DNA of 64,000 nucleotides from Furfurilactobacillus milii (lineage in GTDB: Bacteria; Bacillota; Bacilli; Lactobacillales; Lactobacillaceae): the NCBI RefSeq assembly GCF_009864005.1, contig NZ_WEZQ01000002.1:1-64000 (forward strand), in the 5' to 3' direction. Position numbers and translations under genes: made by a program. The notes below the pieces were generated by a model, which searched no databases, had not been told where the DNA came from, and was given only the letters and a program-made list of their open reading frames with translations. This document shows, in pieces, positions 18,481-26,375 of this stretch. How positions within the stretch are numbered: the first letter of the stretch is position 1; the number at the start of each line of letters is the position of its first letter.

Positions 18481-18924
18481 TTAAAAACTGAGATTAATTT
18501 TTCGTTGGCTTAAGCCGGCGTCCACGTGAATATCATGAAGTTTAATTTCATAAGCAACTAGTTGTGGTCCAATGGCATCCCATACGTGCTGGTAATTAGG
18601 TACCAACTCTAAATAGCGGGGAAGTAAGTCATCAGCCATCGTTTTTTCAGATGGGGTAATGGTAACGTGATGGGCGCGGACAAAGGGATTTGTCGTTTCA
18701 CTTTCGTGAGGGATGGTAATCAGGGCCGCATCTGCGTGTTCTGCGTAAATTGCCAATGCGTTACTGCCACGAACGGAAGAAAAATACAGCGTATCCGGCT
18801 GATCGGCATACCAGACAAAATTAATCACTTTAACGTCAGCAGTATCATTTAATGATGTACTTAGGGCGAGTTTGTCTGCTGTTGCATAAACCTGTTGCAG
18901 TAATTCGATGTCTTGTTTATCCAT
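18481..18924 (-). CDS. Pyridoxamine 5'-phosphate oxidase-like flavoprotein
   Basis: 147-residue protein resembling the split-barrel FMN-binding family (general-stress or PNPOx-like). The segment VKVINFVWYADQPDTLYFSSVRGSN reads as the barrel strand region. Such proteins bind FMN or F420 and reduce small molecules; no specific substrate can be assigned. The start at 18924 is set by AAAGGAG upstream on the minus strand; the in-frame extension of 61 residues would overlap the MFS gene. It is the last gene of the araC-MFS-oxidase operon (22-bp gap to the MFS stop). Confidence 0.7.
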   Translation of the reverse strand: MDKQDIELLQQVYATADKLALSTSLNDTADVKVINFVWYADQPDTLYFSSVRGSNALAIYAEHADAALITIPHESETTNPFVRAHHVTITPSEKTMADDLLPRYLELVPNYQHVWDAIGPQLVAYEIKLHDIHVDAGLSQRKINLSF

Positions 18925-18946
18925 AATTAAAACTCCTTTTAGGAAA

Positions 18947-20176
18947 CTAGTTTGAACTTTCCGAATCTGATGTGTGGAAATGAAAACGGGTGGATGGAAT
19001 ACCGATGTAGACAAGTAAAAAATCCGCTGCAAGCGCGATGGCGGTGAAAATAAAGACACCGCGGTAATCAAATAAGTTTGAAACAAATCCGCCAAGTAGT
19101 GAACCAAGCATACTGCCTAATGCTTGAAATGATTGATTCCAGCTAAATACCCGACCAGTTACATTGACTGGTGAGTTCTTGACCAGCAAAGTTTGAACGG
19201 TGGGAAATAACGCGCCATCCGAAATTCCAATCATAAAGCGCAGAACACCGAGCATACCAACGGTGCTGACAAATCCTTGAGGGAAGTACATAAGTACAGC
19301 AAAAATAAATCCACCCATGAGAACTTTTTCCGTGCCAATGCGATCGCCAAGCCGACCAAGTTGTGGTGCCGACACTAAGGTTGATATACCGGGTAGCGCC
19401 GCAATGATACCAGCAACAATCGTTAGATTAGCAGTATGCGACATTAATTCGCGAACGTACAAACTAAGAATCGGTGTGATTGAATTGTTGCCCATTTGAA
19501 TAAGCATGGTGGAAATCAACAATATGATGATTGCCCTAGCAGATTTGAAAGAGGCAAAGACCTCTTTAGTTGACTGCATCTTGGCTCGTGGAATCGGTGT
19601 GAAATGTTCATGAACTAAAAAGAGACTAAGAAAAAAGACGACTGCGAGCAGGAAACCGGTAATGAAGAAGGTCATTCGAATGGAAAAAATTGCGGCCAAT
19701 GTGCCACCGAGAATTGGTCCAATTAAGTTACCACTGACATAACCAGTGGTTAGAATGCCAAGTGCACTGCCACTTTTTGATTTTGGTGTTTCCGTGGCAA
19801 TCAGCGCACTTGCGTTGGGAATGTATCCGGCACAAAGGCCTTGCAGGAAACGTAGCAGAATCAACATCCAAATATTATGAACAAAACCCATTAAGGCGAT
19901 AACAACGGCCATCCCTGCGCTCGAACGCAGAAGCATCAGTTTTCGTCCTTTACGGTCAGCAAGTTGTCCCCATAACGGCGAGACAATGGCAATGACGAAA
20001 AATGTGACCGCATATGTAACACCACTGTAGATGGTTAACTGACCCTTGGTAAAGGTGCCAAGCTGATCAACGTACAGTGATAAAAACGGCATGATTTCAC
20101 TGAAACCCATGCCGGCAATAAATGTTCCCAGCCAGAGTACAGCTAGGTTTCGAAGCCATCCATTCTGATTTTTCAA
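18947..20176 (-). CDS. MFS efflux transporter (DHA1, multidrug type)
   Basis: 409-residue 12-helix transporter. The loop 2-3 motif GQLADRKGRKLMLLRS fits motif A of drug:H+ antiporters, and the repeat GRLGDRIGTEKVLM occurs in the second half. The C-terminal tail is short and hydrophilic. It resembles MdtG/TetA-like exporters; the substrate is unknown. It lies 21 bp after araC and 22 bp before the flavoprotein, so the three genes are probably one unit controlled by the AraC protein. Confidence 0.85.
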   Translation of the reverse strand: MKNQNGWLRNLAVLWLGTFIAGMGFSEIMPFLSLYVDQLGTFTKGQLTIYSGVTYAVTFFVIAIVSPLWGQLADRKGRKLMLLRSSAGMAVVIALMGFVHNIWMLILLRFLQGLCAGYIPNASALIATETPKSKSGSALGILTTGYVSGNLIGPILGGTLAAIFSIRMTFFITGFLLAVVFFLSLFLVHEHFTPIPRAKMQSTKEVFASFKSARAIIILLISTMLIQMGNNSITPILSLYVRELMSHTANLTIVAGIIAALPGISTLVSAPQLGRLGDRIGTEKVLMGGFIFAVLMYFPQGFVSTVGMLGVLRFMIGISDGALFPTVQTLLVKNSPVNVTGRVFSWNQSFQALGSMLGSLLGGFVSNLFDYRGVFIFTAIALAADFLLVYIGIPSTRFHFHTSDSESSN

Positions 20177-20197
20177 ATAAAATCGCCTCCTTATTTA

Positions 20198-21106
20198 TTA
20201 ATCCATTGGATGTTGAATTGTATTTTTGATTTGCGGTTGTGACTGTCGATTGAACGTATTCATCAAAGTAATATTGCGTTCGTGTTCTTGGCGGCTTTGT
20301 TTACGATATGCGATGGGGTGGGTACCAATTGTTTTGGTGAAAGATTTGGTGAGGTAGTTGGCATCCAGGCCGATCTTAATAGCAATATCGTTTACGCTTA
20401 AATCTGTGTATTCTAAGTAGTTTTGTGCGTGTTTCAAACGAATGTGTTGCAGCAGGTTCATGGGAGTGAGGCCGGTTTCTCTTTTACAGATTCTGATCAG
20501 GTAATTCTTGCTGTAGTTAAAGTGGGCCGCTAGTTCGGGTAGCTGAATTGGCTCTGCATAGTGGTCTTGTAGATACTTTAATAGTGGAAAGTCAGTATTG
20601 ATATCGATGAGTCGGTCCAAATCGTGCGTGCTAGACTCCGCAGGCTGCTGTTTGAAAATTGTTGATAGTAAGAGTTGCTTGAAATCAACATCTAGTTGCA
20701 AAGCGGCAGCGGGAAAGCGTTTTTGTTCCGCCGGAATGGCTTCGTTTAAAAGCGCATAAAAAGGAGAAACGTCTTCAACATCAAAAATACGTTGACTAGC
20801 GTTTTTTTCAATTAATCCTGCAATGTCGGCCTGAAGGTCAAACTTAACGTCGAGGACGACTGTTTCATGTTCGAAATGAAACGAATGTGTCGTGTATGGC
20901 GGAATAAAGACAAGTTGGTTTGCAAACACACTTACTGAAAGTGGATCTGTCCCGTTGGACTGTGTTAGATCAGTATACTCCTGTCCACTGAGGACGAATT
21001 GAACCTGCGCAAAATCATGTTGGTGTGGTTCCACAATTTCATGGCGGTGATACAGGCGGCCACTGAGCCATAGGACTTTGAGCTGTAGATCACGAACTTC
21101 TGACAT
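20198..21106 (-). CDS. AraC-family transcriptional regulator
   Basis: 302-residue regulator. The N-terminal cupin sensor domain starts with HQHDFAQVQFVLSGQEY (about residues 25-45), and the two helix-turn-helix motifs occupy about 190-285 (LAAHFNYSKNYLIRICKRETG and IAIKIGLDANYLTKSFTKTIG). The start at 21106 is chosen because GGGAGAG lies 6 nt upstream; an in-frame ATG six codons earlier has no such site. It is divergent from the ACS-type MFS gene at 21277, so it may control both directions. The effector is unknown. Confidence 0.87.
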   Translation of the reverse strand: MSEVRDLQLKVLWLSGRLYHRHEIVEPHQHDFAQVQFVLSGQEYTDLTQSNGTDPLSVSVFANQLVFIPPYTTHSFHFEHETVVLDVKFDLQADIAGLIEKNASQRIFDVEDVSPFYALLNEAIPAEQKRFPAAALQLDVDFKQLLLSTIFKQQPAESSTHDLDRLIDINTDFPLLKYLQDHYAEPIQLPELAAHFNYSKNYLIRICKRETGLTPMNLLQHIRLKHAQNYLEYTDLSVNDIAIKIGLDANYLTKSFTKTIGTHPIAYRKQSRQEHERNITLMNTFNRQSQPQIKNTIQHPMD

Positions 21107-21168
21107 GAGTTCTCTCCCAATCATTTTAGTGTGATAAATTCCATAAATCGAGCAAATTAAGGCAAAAT

Positions 21169-21193
21169 GTAAGCGCTTAAGCTCTATTATAAT
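21169..21193 (+). promoter_or_regulatory. cre site and -10 box before the MFS-HIT-SDR cluster
   Basis: TGTAAGCGCTTAAG (21169-21182) fits the CcpA-binding cre pattern, and a perfect TATAAT follows at 21188-21193. No good -35 box is visible; the cre covers its place. Glucose repression by CcpA, possibly with activation by the divergent AraC protein, is inferred. Confidence 0.65.
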
Positions 21194-21276
21194 GAATCAT
21201 GAAAGCGAAGGATAGCTAGCAACTTCATGGAAAAGTTTTCACAAACCATAAAAATTACATGCATAAGGATGTGTTA

Positions 21277-22635
21277 ATGATGACAGAGGCTAAGCAAAGC
21301 GCTCTTAAAAAGGTAACATGGCATATACTACCATACCTTTTTATCATTTACTTTATTGCCTTTCTGGATCGAAGTAGTATCACGTATGCTTCTATCGGGG
21401 GGATGGACAAAGATTTAGGTTTAACTGCAACCACATATGGGTTCATCGCCGGAATCTTCTTTATCGGTTATTTCCTGTTTGGAATTCCCGGTAACATGAT
21501 GCTTGAAAAGATTGGTGCTCGTCGTTGGATGGCATTTATCTTGGTTTTCTGGGGTACGGTTACTTTGGTAACTGGGTTTGTTGCCAATGTACCAATGCTG
21601 ATTGTGCTACGGTTCTTACTCGGTGTTTCTGAAGCTGGGTTGTTCCCAGGCATGACCCTCTACATTACGTATTGGATCCGCAGTAAAGATCGTGCACGGG
21701 CTATCGCAGCATTCATGGTTGCACCGCCAGTTGCAAACTCAATTGGTGCGCCAATTGCAACCTGGATTATCACTCAGGTTCACATGGCGTTAAACCTTGA
21801 AGGTTGGCGTTGGCTATTCATTATCATTGGGATTCCTGCCATTTTAATGGGTGTTTACACCGTCTTCTTCTTGGCTGACAAACCTAATACTGCTAAGTGG
21901 CTAACTGCCGACGAAAAGAGTTGGTTGGAAAAAGCACTTGCCGATGATGTTAAGCAGGAAAGTGAAAAGAAAGTCATCAAAGCCCCATTTGTTGACGCCT
22001 TCAAAGACGCTAAGATTTGGAAGATGACAGGGATTAACTTCTTTTATTGTATCGGTTTGTACGGGATTACATTCTGGATGCCACAAATGGTTAAATCCTT
22101 ATCAAGCAGCTTGACGACAATGCAAGTTGGTTTGATTAGTGCTATTCCTTACCTGCTTGGTGCAGTTGCATTGGTTATCAACGGTCAGTGGTCCGACCGT
22201 AGTGGTGAACGAATCTGGCATACTGCCGGTGGTGCTTTGCTTGGTGGTCTTGGATTTATCGGCGCTGCATTAACCACATCTGTTCCTGTTATGTCCGTTG
22301 GTTTCATTTGCCTGTCTGCCATTGGGGTTTATGCTTACTCCGGTCCTTACTGGGCAATTACGACGACGGTTGATCCTCGGATTGCTGCCGTTGGTTTAGG
22401 AATTGTGAACGCTGTTGGTAACTTTGGTGGTTTCTTCGGACCATATGCAATTGGTTGGTTGAAGAGTGCCACTGGCAGCACTACGGTGGGGATGTACTTC
22501 TTAGCCGGTGCGTTGATTATTACCGGCTTGATTGTTCTCAGTTTGCACTCAAGTAAGAGTGCGACTCAAACAGCAAAGGCTTCGGATGAAGAAGTTACCG
22601 CCGATGCTGAAACACAGAGTCACCCAATTAACTAG
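21277..22635 (+). CDS. MFS transporter, anion:cation symporter (ACS) type
   Basis: 452-residue 12-helix permease. FLDRSSITYASI in helix 1 and the following GIFFIGYFLFGIPGNMMLEKIGARRWMA block match the ACS family (hexuronate, phthalate, 4-hydroxyphenylacetate-type organic anions). The start is ATG 21277, seven bases after AAGGA; the upstream ATG 21259 lacks a site. The C-terminus is a polar A/T/E-rich tail. It leads a cluster with HIT and SDR genes, behind a cre site. The substrate is probably a small organic acid (inference). Confidence 0.83.
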   Translation: MMTEAKQSALKKVTWHILPYLFIIYFIAFLDRSSITYASIGGMDKDLGLTATTYGFIAGIFFIGYFLFGIPGNMMLEKIGARRWMAFILVFWGTVTLVTGFVANVPMLIVLRFLLGVSEAGLFPGMTLYITYWIRSKDRARAIAAFMVAPPVANSIGAPIATWIITQVHMALNLEGWRWLFIIIGIPAILMGVYTVFFLADKPNTAKWLTADEKSWLEKALADDVKQESEKKVIKAPFVDAFKDAKIWKMTGINFFYCIGLYGITFWMPQMVKSLSSSLTTMQVGLISAIPYLLGAVALVINGQWSDRSGERIWHTAGGALLGGLGFIGAALTTSVPVMSVGFICLSAIGVYAYSGPYWAITTTVDPRIAAVGLGIVNAVGNFGGFFGPYAIGWLKSATGSTTVGMYFLAGALIITGLIVLSLHSSKSATQTAKASDEEVTADAETQSHPIN

Positions 22636-22670
22636 TGATCAAATATTTTAAATAAAGAGAGGTTTTTATC

Positions 22671-23102
22671 ATGGTTGAACGTTTCCAAAAAGATTGTATG
22701 TATTGTGCCCATACTGAAAAGCTTGACGCAAACTACATTGAAATCGAATCATTGCATGTTGCTACAGTTTACTTAGCACGTGACCAAACACACCTTGGTC
22801 GTGTTGCGGTTGTTTTGAACTGGCACGTTGACGAACCATTCCAGTTGACAGATGTTGAACGTCACGAATTCTACGATGATGTTGCGCACGCTGCCGAAGC
22901 TGTTGAAAAGGCCGTTAACCCTGGTAAGATCAATTACGGAACTTACGGCGACACGGTTTCTCACTTGCACGTTCACGTTGTGCCAAAGAAGCCCGGTGAC
23001 AGTGATTGGAACGATGCCTTCGTTAACAACCCTGAAAAACCTAAGAAGTTGACCGATTCAGAATACGAAGACATTATCAACAAGATTAAGGAAAACCTAT
23101 AG
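22671..23102 (+). CDS. HIT-family nucleotide-binding hydrolase
   Basis: 143-residue protein with the histidine triad HLHVHVV near residues 101-107, typical of HIT hydrolases/transferases that split phosphoramidate or dinucleotide bonds. N-terminal CMYCAH resembles the zinc-type cysteine pair of some HIT proteins. Start ATG 22671 after AGAGAGG, 35 bp behind the MFS gene. Its stop codon TAG (23100-23102) overlaps the first bases of repeat copy 2. Confidence 0.85.
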   Translation: MVERFQKDCMYCAHTEKLDANYIEIESLHVATVYLARDQTHLGRVAVVLNWHVDEPFQLTDVERHEFYDDVAHAAEAVEKAVNPGKINYGTYGDTVSHLHVHVVPKKPGDSDWNDAFVNNPEKPKKLTDSEYEDIINKIKENL

Positions 23103-23268
23103 AGTGATGCCGACGCCCGGGAAGGCTCGAGCAATAACGTAAAGGTGGTAAGGCGCAAGCGTACTTTGCTTGTGGATTAACAGCTTTGGGTTATGCACAG
23201 GGTCTTGGGCATCAGGTGCACGTTTTAGACAAGTGATGCCGACGCCCGGAAATGGGCTTAGCACACAA
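23101..23268 (+). repeat. Dispersed repeat element, copy 2
   Basis: Homologue of 15832-15998 in the same orientation. The end repeats (23101-23139 and 23232-23268) share the 18-mer AGTGATGCCGACGCCCGG exactly, whereas copy 1 carries AGTGGTGCCGAAGCTCGG at both of its ends. The centre contains the conserved CAAGCG hairpin, here closed by TGCTTG (one G-U instead of G-C), the 18-bp block ACAGCTTTGGGTTATGCA and AGGTGCACGTTT. It starts on the HIT stop codon and ends before the SDR ribosome site AAGGAG. Confidence 0.83.
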
Positions 23269-23291
23269 TTAAAAAAGGAGCGATTTTAGTT

Positions 23292-24032
23292 ATGACTGTT
23301 AAAGGAAAAGTTGTTGTTATTGCAGGTGCTTCATCTAGTATTGGTGCTGCTACTGCTAAGAAATTAGCTGCACATGGTGCCAAGTTATTCATCGGTGCCC
23401 GTCGCGAAGACTTGCTCAAACAACAAGTTGAAGAAATTACTGCTGATGGTGGCGAAGCAGCTTACAAGACTGTTGATGTAACTGACAAGAGTTCTGTTGC
23501 TGATTTTGTTAAGGCAGCTCACGACAAGTACGGCAAGATTGATGTTATGTACAACAACGCCGGTGTTATGCCTAACTCACCATTACGTGATTTGAAGGTT
23601 GAAGATTGGGAACGCGCTTTCCAAATTAACGTTATGGGTGTCCTGTATGGGATTGCTGCAGCATTGCCAATCATGAAGGAACAAGGCTTTGGTCACTTCA
23701 TCGCAACTGACTCAAATGCCGGTCACGTTATCAACCCTAATGCTGCCATTTACTCAGGTACTAAGTTTGCGCTTCGTGCCATCATGGATGCTCTTCGCCA
23801 AGAGGAAGGTCCTAACATGATTCGCTCAACCATCGTATCACCAGGTAACGTTAACACTGCATTATGGAAGACTGTTGGCGATCCTGAATTACAGAAGAAG
23901 GCCCGTGCTCGTGAAGAAGAAATCGGCTTGGACCCAGAAGATTTGGCAAACGCAGTTCTTTATGCCATTGACCAACCTGAAAATGTTGGTATCGATGAAA
24001 TTCTGTTACGTCCAACTGTTCAAGAAAACTAG
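23292..24032 (+). CDS. Short-chain dehydrogenase/reductase
   Basis: 246-residue classical SDR oxidoreductase with a Rossmann fold. The cofactor motif is GASSSIGAATA (residues 12-22, a variant of TGxxxGIG), NNAG near 90 and the catalytic YSGTK near 156-160. GARR after strand 2 suggests NADP(H) preference. The substrate is unknown. Start ATG 23292 after AAAAAGGAG. Codon use is biased like that of highly expressed genes. It is downstream of MFS and HIT, separated by repeat copy 2. Confidence 0.88.
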   Translation: MTVKGKVVVIAGASSSIGAATAKKLAAHGAKLFIGARREDLLKQQVEEITADGGEAAYKTVDVTDKSSVADFVKAAHDKYGKIDVMYNNAGVMPNSPLRDLKVEDWERAFQINVMGVLYGIAAALPIMKEQGFGHFIATDSNAGHVINPNAAIYSGTKFALRAIMDALRQEEGPNMIRSTIVSPGNVNTALWKTVGDPELQKKARAREEEIGLDPEDLANAVLYAIDQPENVGIDEILLRPTVQEN

Positions 24033-24063
24033 TTTAGTTTGTGCTCAAACTGACTAATTAATA

Positions 24064-24108
24064 AATCCCATCATCTCAGTATCAATTGCTAAGATGATGG
24101 GATTTTTG
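24064..24108 (+). terminator. Terminator after the SDR gene
   Basis: AATCCCATCATCT/AGATGATGGGATT, 13 perfect bp, then a T run. It closes the MFS-HIT-SDR transcript. Confidence 0.92.
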
Positions 24109-24146
24109 TTTGCTAGGCATACTATGACATCTTTTTATTTAAATGG

Positions 24147-24345
24147 CGGTGGATGACGCTTACGGTTGTCAACATTGATGCGCTCGTCGTGGGACCGGTT
24201 CAAGCCTGAAACCCACAGTCTTTCACCTCGCCGCAAAGCCTCGTGGGGAGCCGAGTCTTTGCGACCGTCCGTAATCTAAATTCGAGCAAGTCACTCGAAT
24301 TTAGATTACTTTCTCGACTCGGTATCAATGTTGACGCCCTCCAGC
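24147..24345. other. Structured intergenic element A, unrecognised
   Basis: A 12-bp closing stem GTCAACATTGAT (24168-24179)/ATCAATGTTGAC (24324-24335) encloses three hairpins. These are GTGGG/CCCAC (24189-24216), CGCAAAG with inner CTCG against CGAG and CTTTGCG (24232-24263), and a perfect 16-bp hairpin GTAATCTAAATTCGAG/CTCGAATTTAGATTAC (24271-24309). CCGAGTC (24251-24257) can alternatively pair with GACTCGG (24316-24322). No open reading frame of interest is present. It could be a non-coding RNA or a miniature mobile element. Confidence 0.7.
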
Positions 24346-24430
24346 TTGTATAGTTGCTAATTTAATGCAGATGTCGTTTAACGTCTAACGATCTTTTTTA
24401 AATAGTCGAATACCTTATACTATTAGTGGA

Positions 24431-24597
24431 GCTGACCAGAAACAAAGTTCCGTGTCGGCAACACTTGGCGGCAAGAATTTGGCCGCTTAGTGTTGCGGGA
24501 TGACTTATGAGACGTGTGCTTCGGCTCATAATCAAGGGTGAAAATCGCGTTTATCGCGAGTTGAACCCGGTTCCACGGAACGGCGTTTCTGGTCAGC
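24431..24597. ncRNA. Structured intergenic element B, candidate non-coding RNA
   Basis: P1 GCTGACCAGAAAC (24431-24443)/GTTTCTGGTCAGC (24585-24597) is 13 perfect bp. P2 GTTCCGTG/CACGGAAC (24447-24454/24574-24581) stacks inside it. Three hairpins follow: P3 GCAACACT..GGCGGC/GCCGCT..AGTGTTGC (24458-24496), P4 TTATGAG/CTCATAA (24505-24531) and P5 GGGT..TCGCG/CGCGA..ACCC (24536-24568). I do not recognise RNase P, tmRNA, SRP, 6S or a known riboswitch. Its size nearly equals that of element A. A weak hairpin (24690-24709) and the LCP gene follow. Confidence 0.7.
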
Positions 24598-24792
24598 GTA
24601 ACGGCATTGGTATCTCTGGAGCTAATGAAGGTGCGTTTGCGCAACTAAGTATGCAACTGTTCATAAGAAAAAATTAAAATCGCACTATAAACGGTAAATG
24701 TTTGCCGTTATTTCTCGCCTTGTGGACAAACTTGGTTTACAATCTGTAGGCGTGAGTAATTAGGAAGAATTAATTCCTTGGGGGACCCGAAT

Positions 24793-25812
24793 ATGGATAA
24801 CGAACCAAATCAAGAACCATCAAGAATGCAACGCCATAATGAACAACCAACGAGTGGTAATAAGGGTGGCAACGGCCATCGCCGTTTTCATCCTTGGCGC
24901 TGGTTCTGGGGCATTGTCATAGTCTTAGTGTTAGTAATTGTCGGTTTTGGGGCAATGGCTTATCACAACATCAATTCAGCCAGCAACAAAGCTTATAAAT
25001 CGGCCGGAATTACTAAGGCACGTGACACACAGTCAGTGCTAAAGAGTAAGAAGCCAATTTCAATTATGTTCCTGGGAACTGATACCGGTGCTTTGGGACG
25101 AACTGATAAAGGTCGGACCGACACGATCATGATTGCGACCATCAACCCACGGACTAAGAAGATGCTGCTTGTCAGCTTACCTCGTGACACGATGACAGAT
25201 ATTGCCGGTTACCCTCAGGATTCACCGGCCAAAATCAACGCTGCCTACTCATACGGTGGTGTTGGGACAACCATTAAAACGGTCCAGAATCTGTTAAACA
25301 TTCCGATTGACTACTATGCACTGTTGAACATGGGTGGTTTGGAAAAAGCAATTAATGAAGTGGGCGGTGTGACGGTTACATCACCATTAACTTTCAATTA
25401 TGAGGGTGCTTCTTTCGTTAAGGGGCAAACCTACCACATGAACGGCTCAACTGCCTTGAAGTTCTCACGGATGCGTTATGATGATCCTCAAAACGATTAT
25501 GGTCGTCAAACACGTCAACGGTTAGTTGTTCAAGCGCTGTTTAGAAAGTCCATTTCTGTTCAGACGGTTTTGAACCCTAGCTTTTTAAACTCGATTGCTA
25601 ATGAGTCACAAACGGATTTAACCAGCTCCGACTTGGTTAAACTTGCATCTAGCTATCGGTCTTCTACTAAAGACATGACCACTGACCACATGCAAGGACA
25701 AGGTCAGATGATTAATGGTCAGTCGTTTGAAGTGGTCGGTTCAAGCGAGAAGCAACGGGTTACTAATGAGATCCGTAAGAGTTTGGACCTTTCAGCAAAA
25801 ACGGATGAATAA
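24793..25812 (+). CDS. LytR-CpsA-Psr (LCP) family cell-wall ligase
   Basis: 339-residue membrane-anchored protein. A short basic, Q/N-rich cytoplasmic tail is followed by one transmembrane helix (about residues 37-58) and an extracellular LCP domain. FLGTDTG, GRTDTIMIATINP, LLVSLPRDTM, KINAAYSYGG and the RMRYDDPQNDYGRQTRQR block match the family's phosphate-binding residues. LCP enzymes attach teichoic acids or polysaccharides to peptidoglycan. I prefer ATG 24793; an in-frame TTG 24778 with a weak AGGAAG site would add five residues. Monocistronic. Confidence 0.87.
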   Translation: MDNEPNQEPSRMQRHNEQPTSGNKGGNGHRRFHPWRWFWGIVIVLVLVIVGFGAMAYHNINSASNKAYKSAGITKARDTQSVLKSKKPISIMFLGTDTGALGRTDKGRTDTIMIATINPRTKKMLLVSLPRDTMTDIAGYPQDSPAKINAAYSYGGVGTTIKTVQNLLNIPIDYYALLNMGGLEKAINEVGGVTVTSPLTFNYEGASFVKGQTYHMNGSTALKFSRMRYDDPQNDYGRQTRQRLVVQALFRKSISVQTVLNPSFLNSIANESQTDLTSSDLVKLASSYRSSTKDMTTDHMQGQGQMINGQSFEVVGSSEKQRVTNEIRKSLDLSAKTDE

Positions 25813-25831
25813 ACTATTGTAAAGACAAAAT

Positions 25832-25876
25832 AAAACTGCCAGAGTGATGACCAAATTCATCACTCTGGCAGTTTTT
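25832..25876. terminator. Bidirectional terminator between LCP and rpsN
   Basis: ACTGCCAGAGTGATG/CATCACTCTGGCAGT, 15 perfect bp, with A run and T run on both sides. It can stop transcription from both convergent genes. Confidence 0.93.
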
Positions 25877-25911
25877 AGTTAAAAATTATTTATACAGATT
25901 GGACCAATGCA

Positions 25912-26181
25912 TTACCAGCTAGCTTTACGAACACCAGGAATTTTGCCTTGTAATGCGAGCTGACGGAAGTTGAGCCGTGATAGGCCAAACTGACGCAAGT
26001 AAGCATGCGGGCGACCATCGATCTTATCACGACGGTGAATGCGTACTGGTGAAGCATTTTTCGGCAGGGTGGCGAGCCCAGCGTAGTCATGAGCCGCTTT
26101 CATTTGAGCACGTTGATCAGCGTACTTCGCAACTGTAGCTTCAATACGTTGTTCTTTAATAATCTTAGATTTTTTTGCCAT
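25912..26181 (-). CDS. rpsN: 30S ribosomal protein S14, zinc-independent type
   Basis: 89-residue S14. The C-terminal signature [23 protein letters not shown]-like block is clear. No CxxC pairs are present, so it is the longer zinc-free (C-minus) form that replaces the zinc-ribbon S14 when zinc is short. Start 26181 is preceded by AGGAGGA. It lies outside a ribosomal protein operon, as expected for the accessory copy; the usual S14 is presumably elsewhere. Confidence 0.95.
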   Translation of the reverse strand: MAKKSKIIKEQRIEATVAKYADQRAQMKAAHDYAGLATLPKNASPVRIHRRDKIDGRPHAYLRQFGLSRLNFRQLALQGKIPGVRKASW

Positions 26182-26225
26182 AAACTGAATTCATTCCTCC
26201 TAAAATTGACTAACTTAATATGACG

Positions 26226-26261
26226 ATAATAATACTTGTTACCAAGAACTGTAACGATTAC
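26226..26261 (-). promoter_or_regulatory. rpsN promoter with a possible metal-regulator palindrome
   Basis: On the minus strand TTACAG (26254-26249) and TATTAT (26231-26226) are 17 bp apart. The palindrome GTAACGATTAC (26251-26261) overlaps the -35 box. Zinc-free S14 genes are often under Zur or AdcR control, so this is a candidate operator, but it is not a close match to a consensus. Confidence 0.45.
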
Positions 26262-26308
26262 TATTTAGTGTAACAGATATGCTTACTAAAACAAAGCATT
26301 TTACACAC

Positions 26309-26350
26309 TTGATCCAAATCAAGTTTACTTTGGAATTTACCTGTTACAAT
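26309..26350 (+). promoter_or_regulatory. FNR-type box and promoter of the Flp gene
   Basis: TTGATCCAAATCAA (26309-26322) is an exact match to the FNR consensus TTGATnnnnATCAA. It abuts TTTACT (26323-26328) with TACAAT at 26345-26350 (spacer 16). The adjacent regulator probably controls its own promoter. Confidence 0.78.
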
Positions 26351-26375
26351 ATCTTGTATATGAGGAGGTGCCAAG

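Noticed and set aside
24431-24597. Element B as a cobalamin, FMN or SAM riboswitch (it contains GGGTGAAAATCG)
   Set aside because: The remaining conserved blocks of those classes are missing and no matching gene follows.
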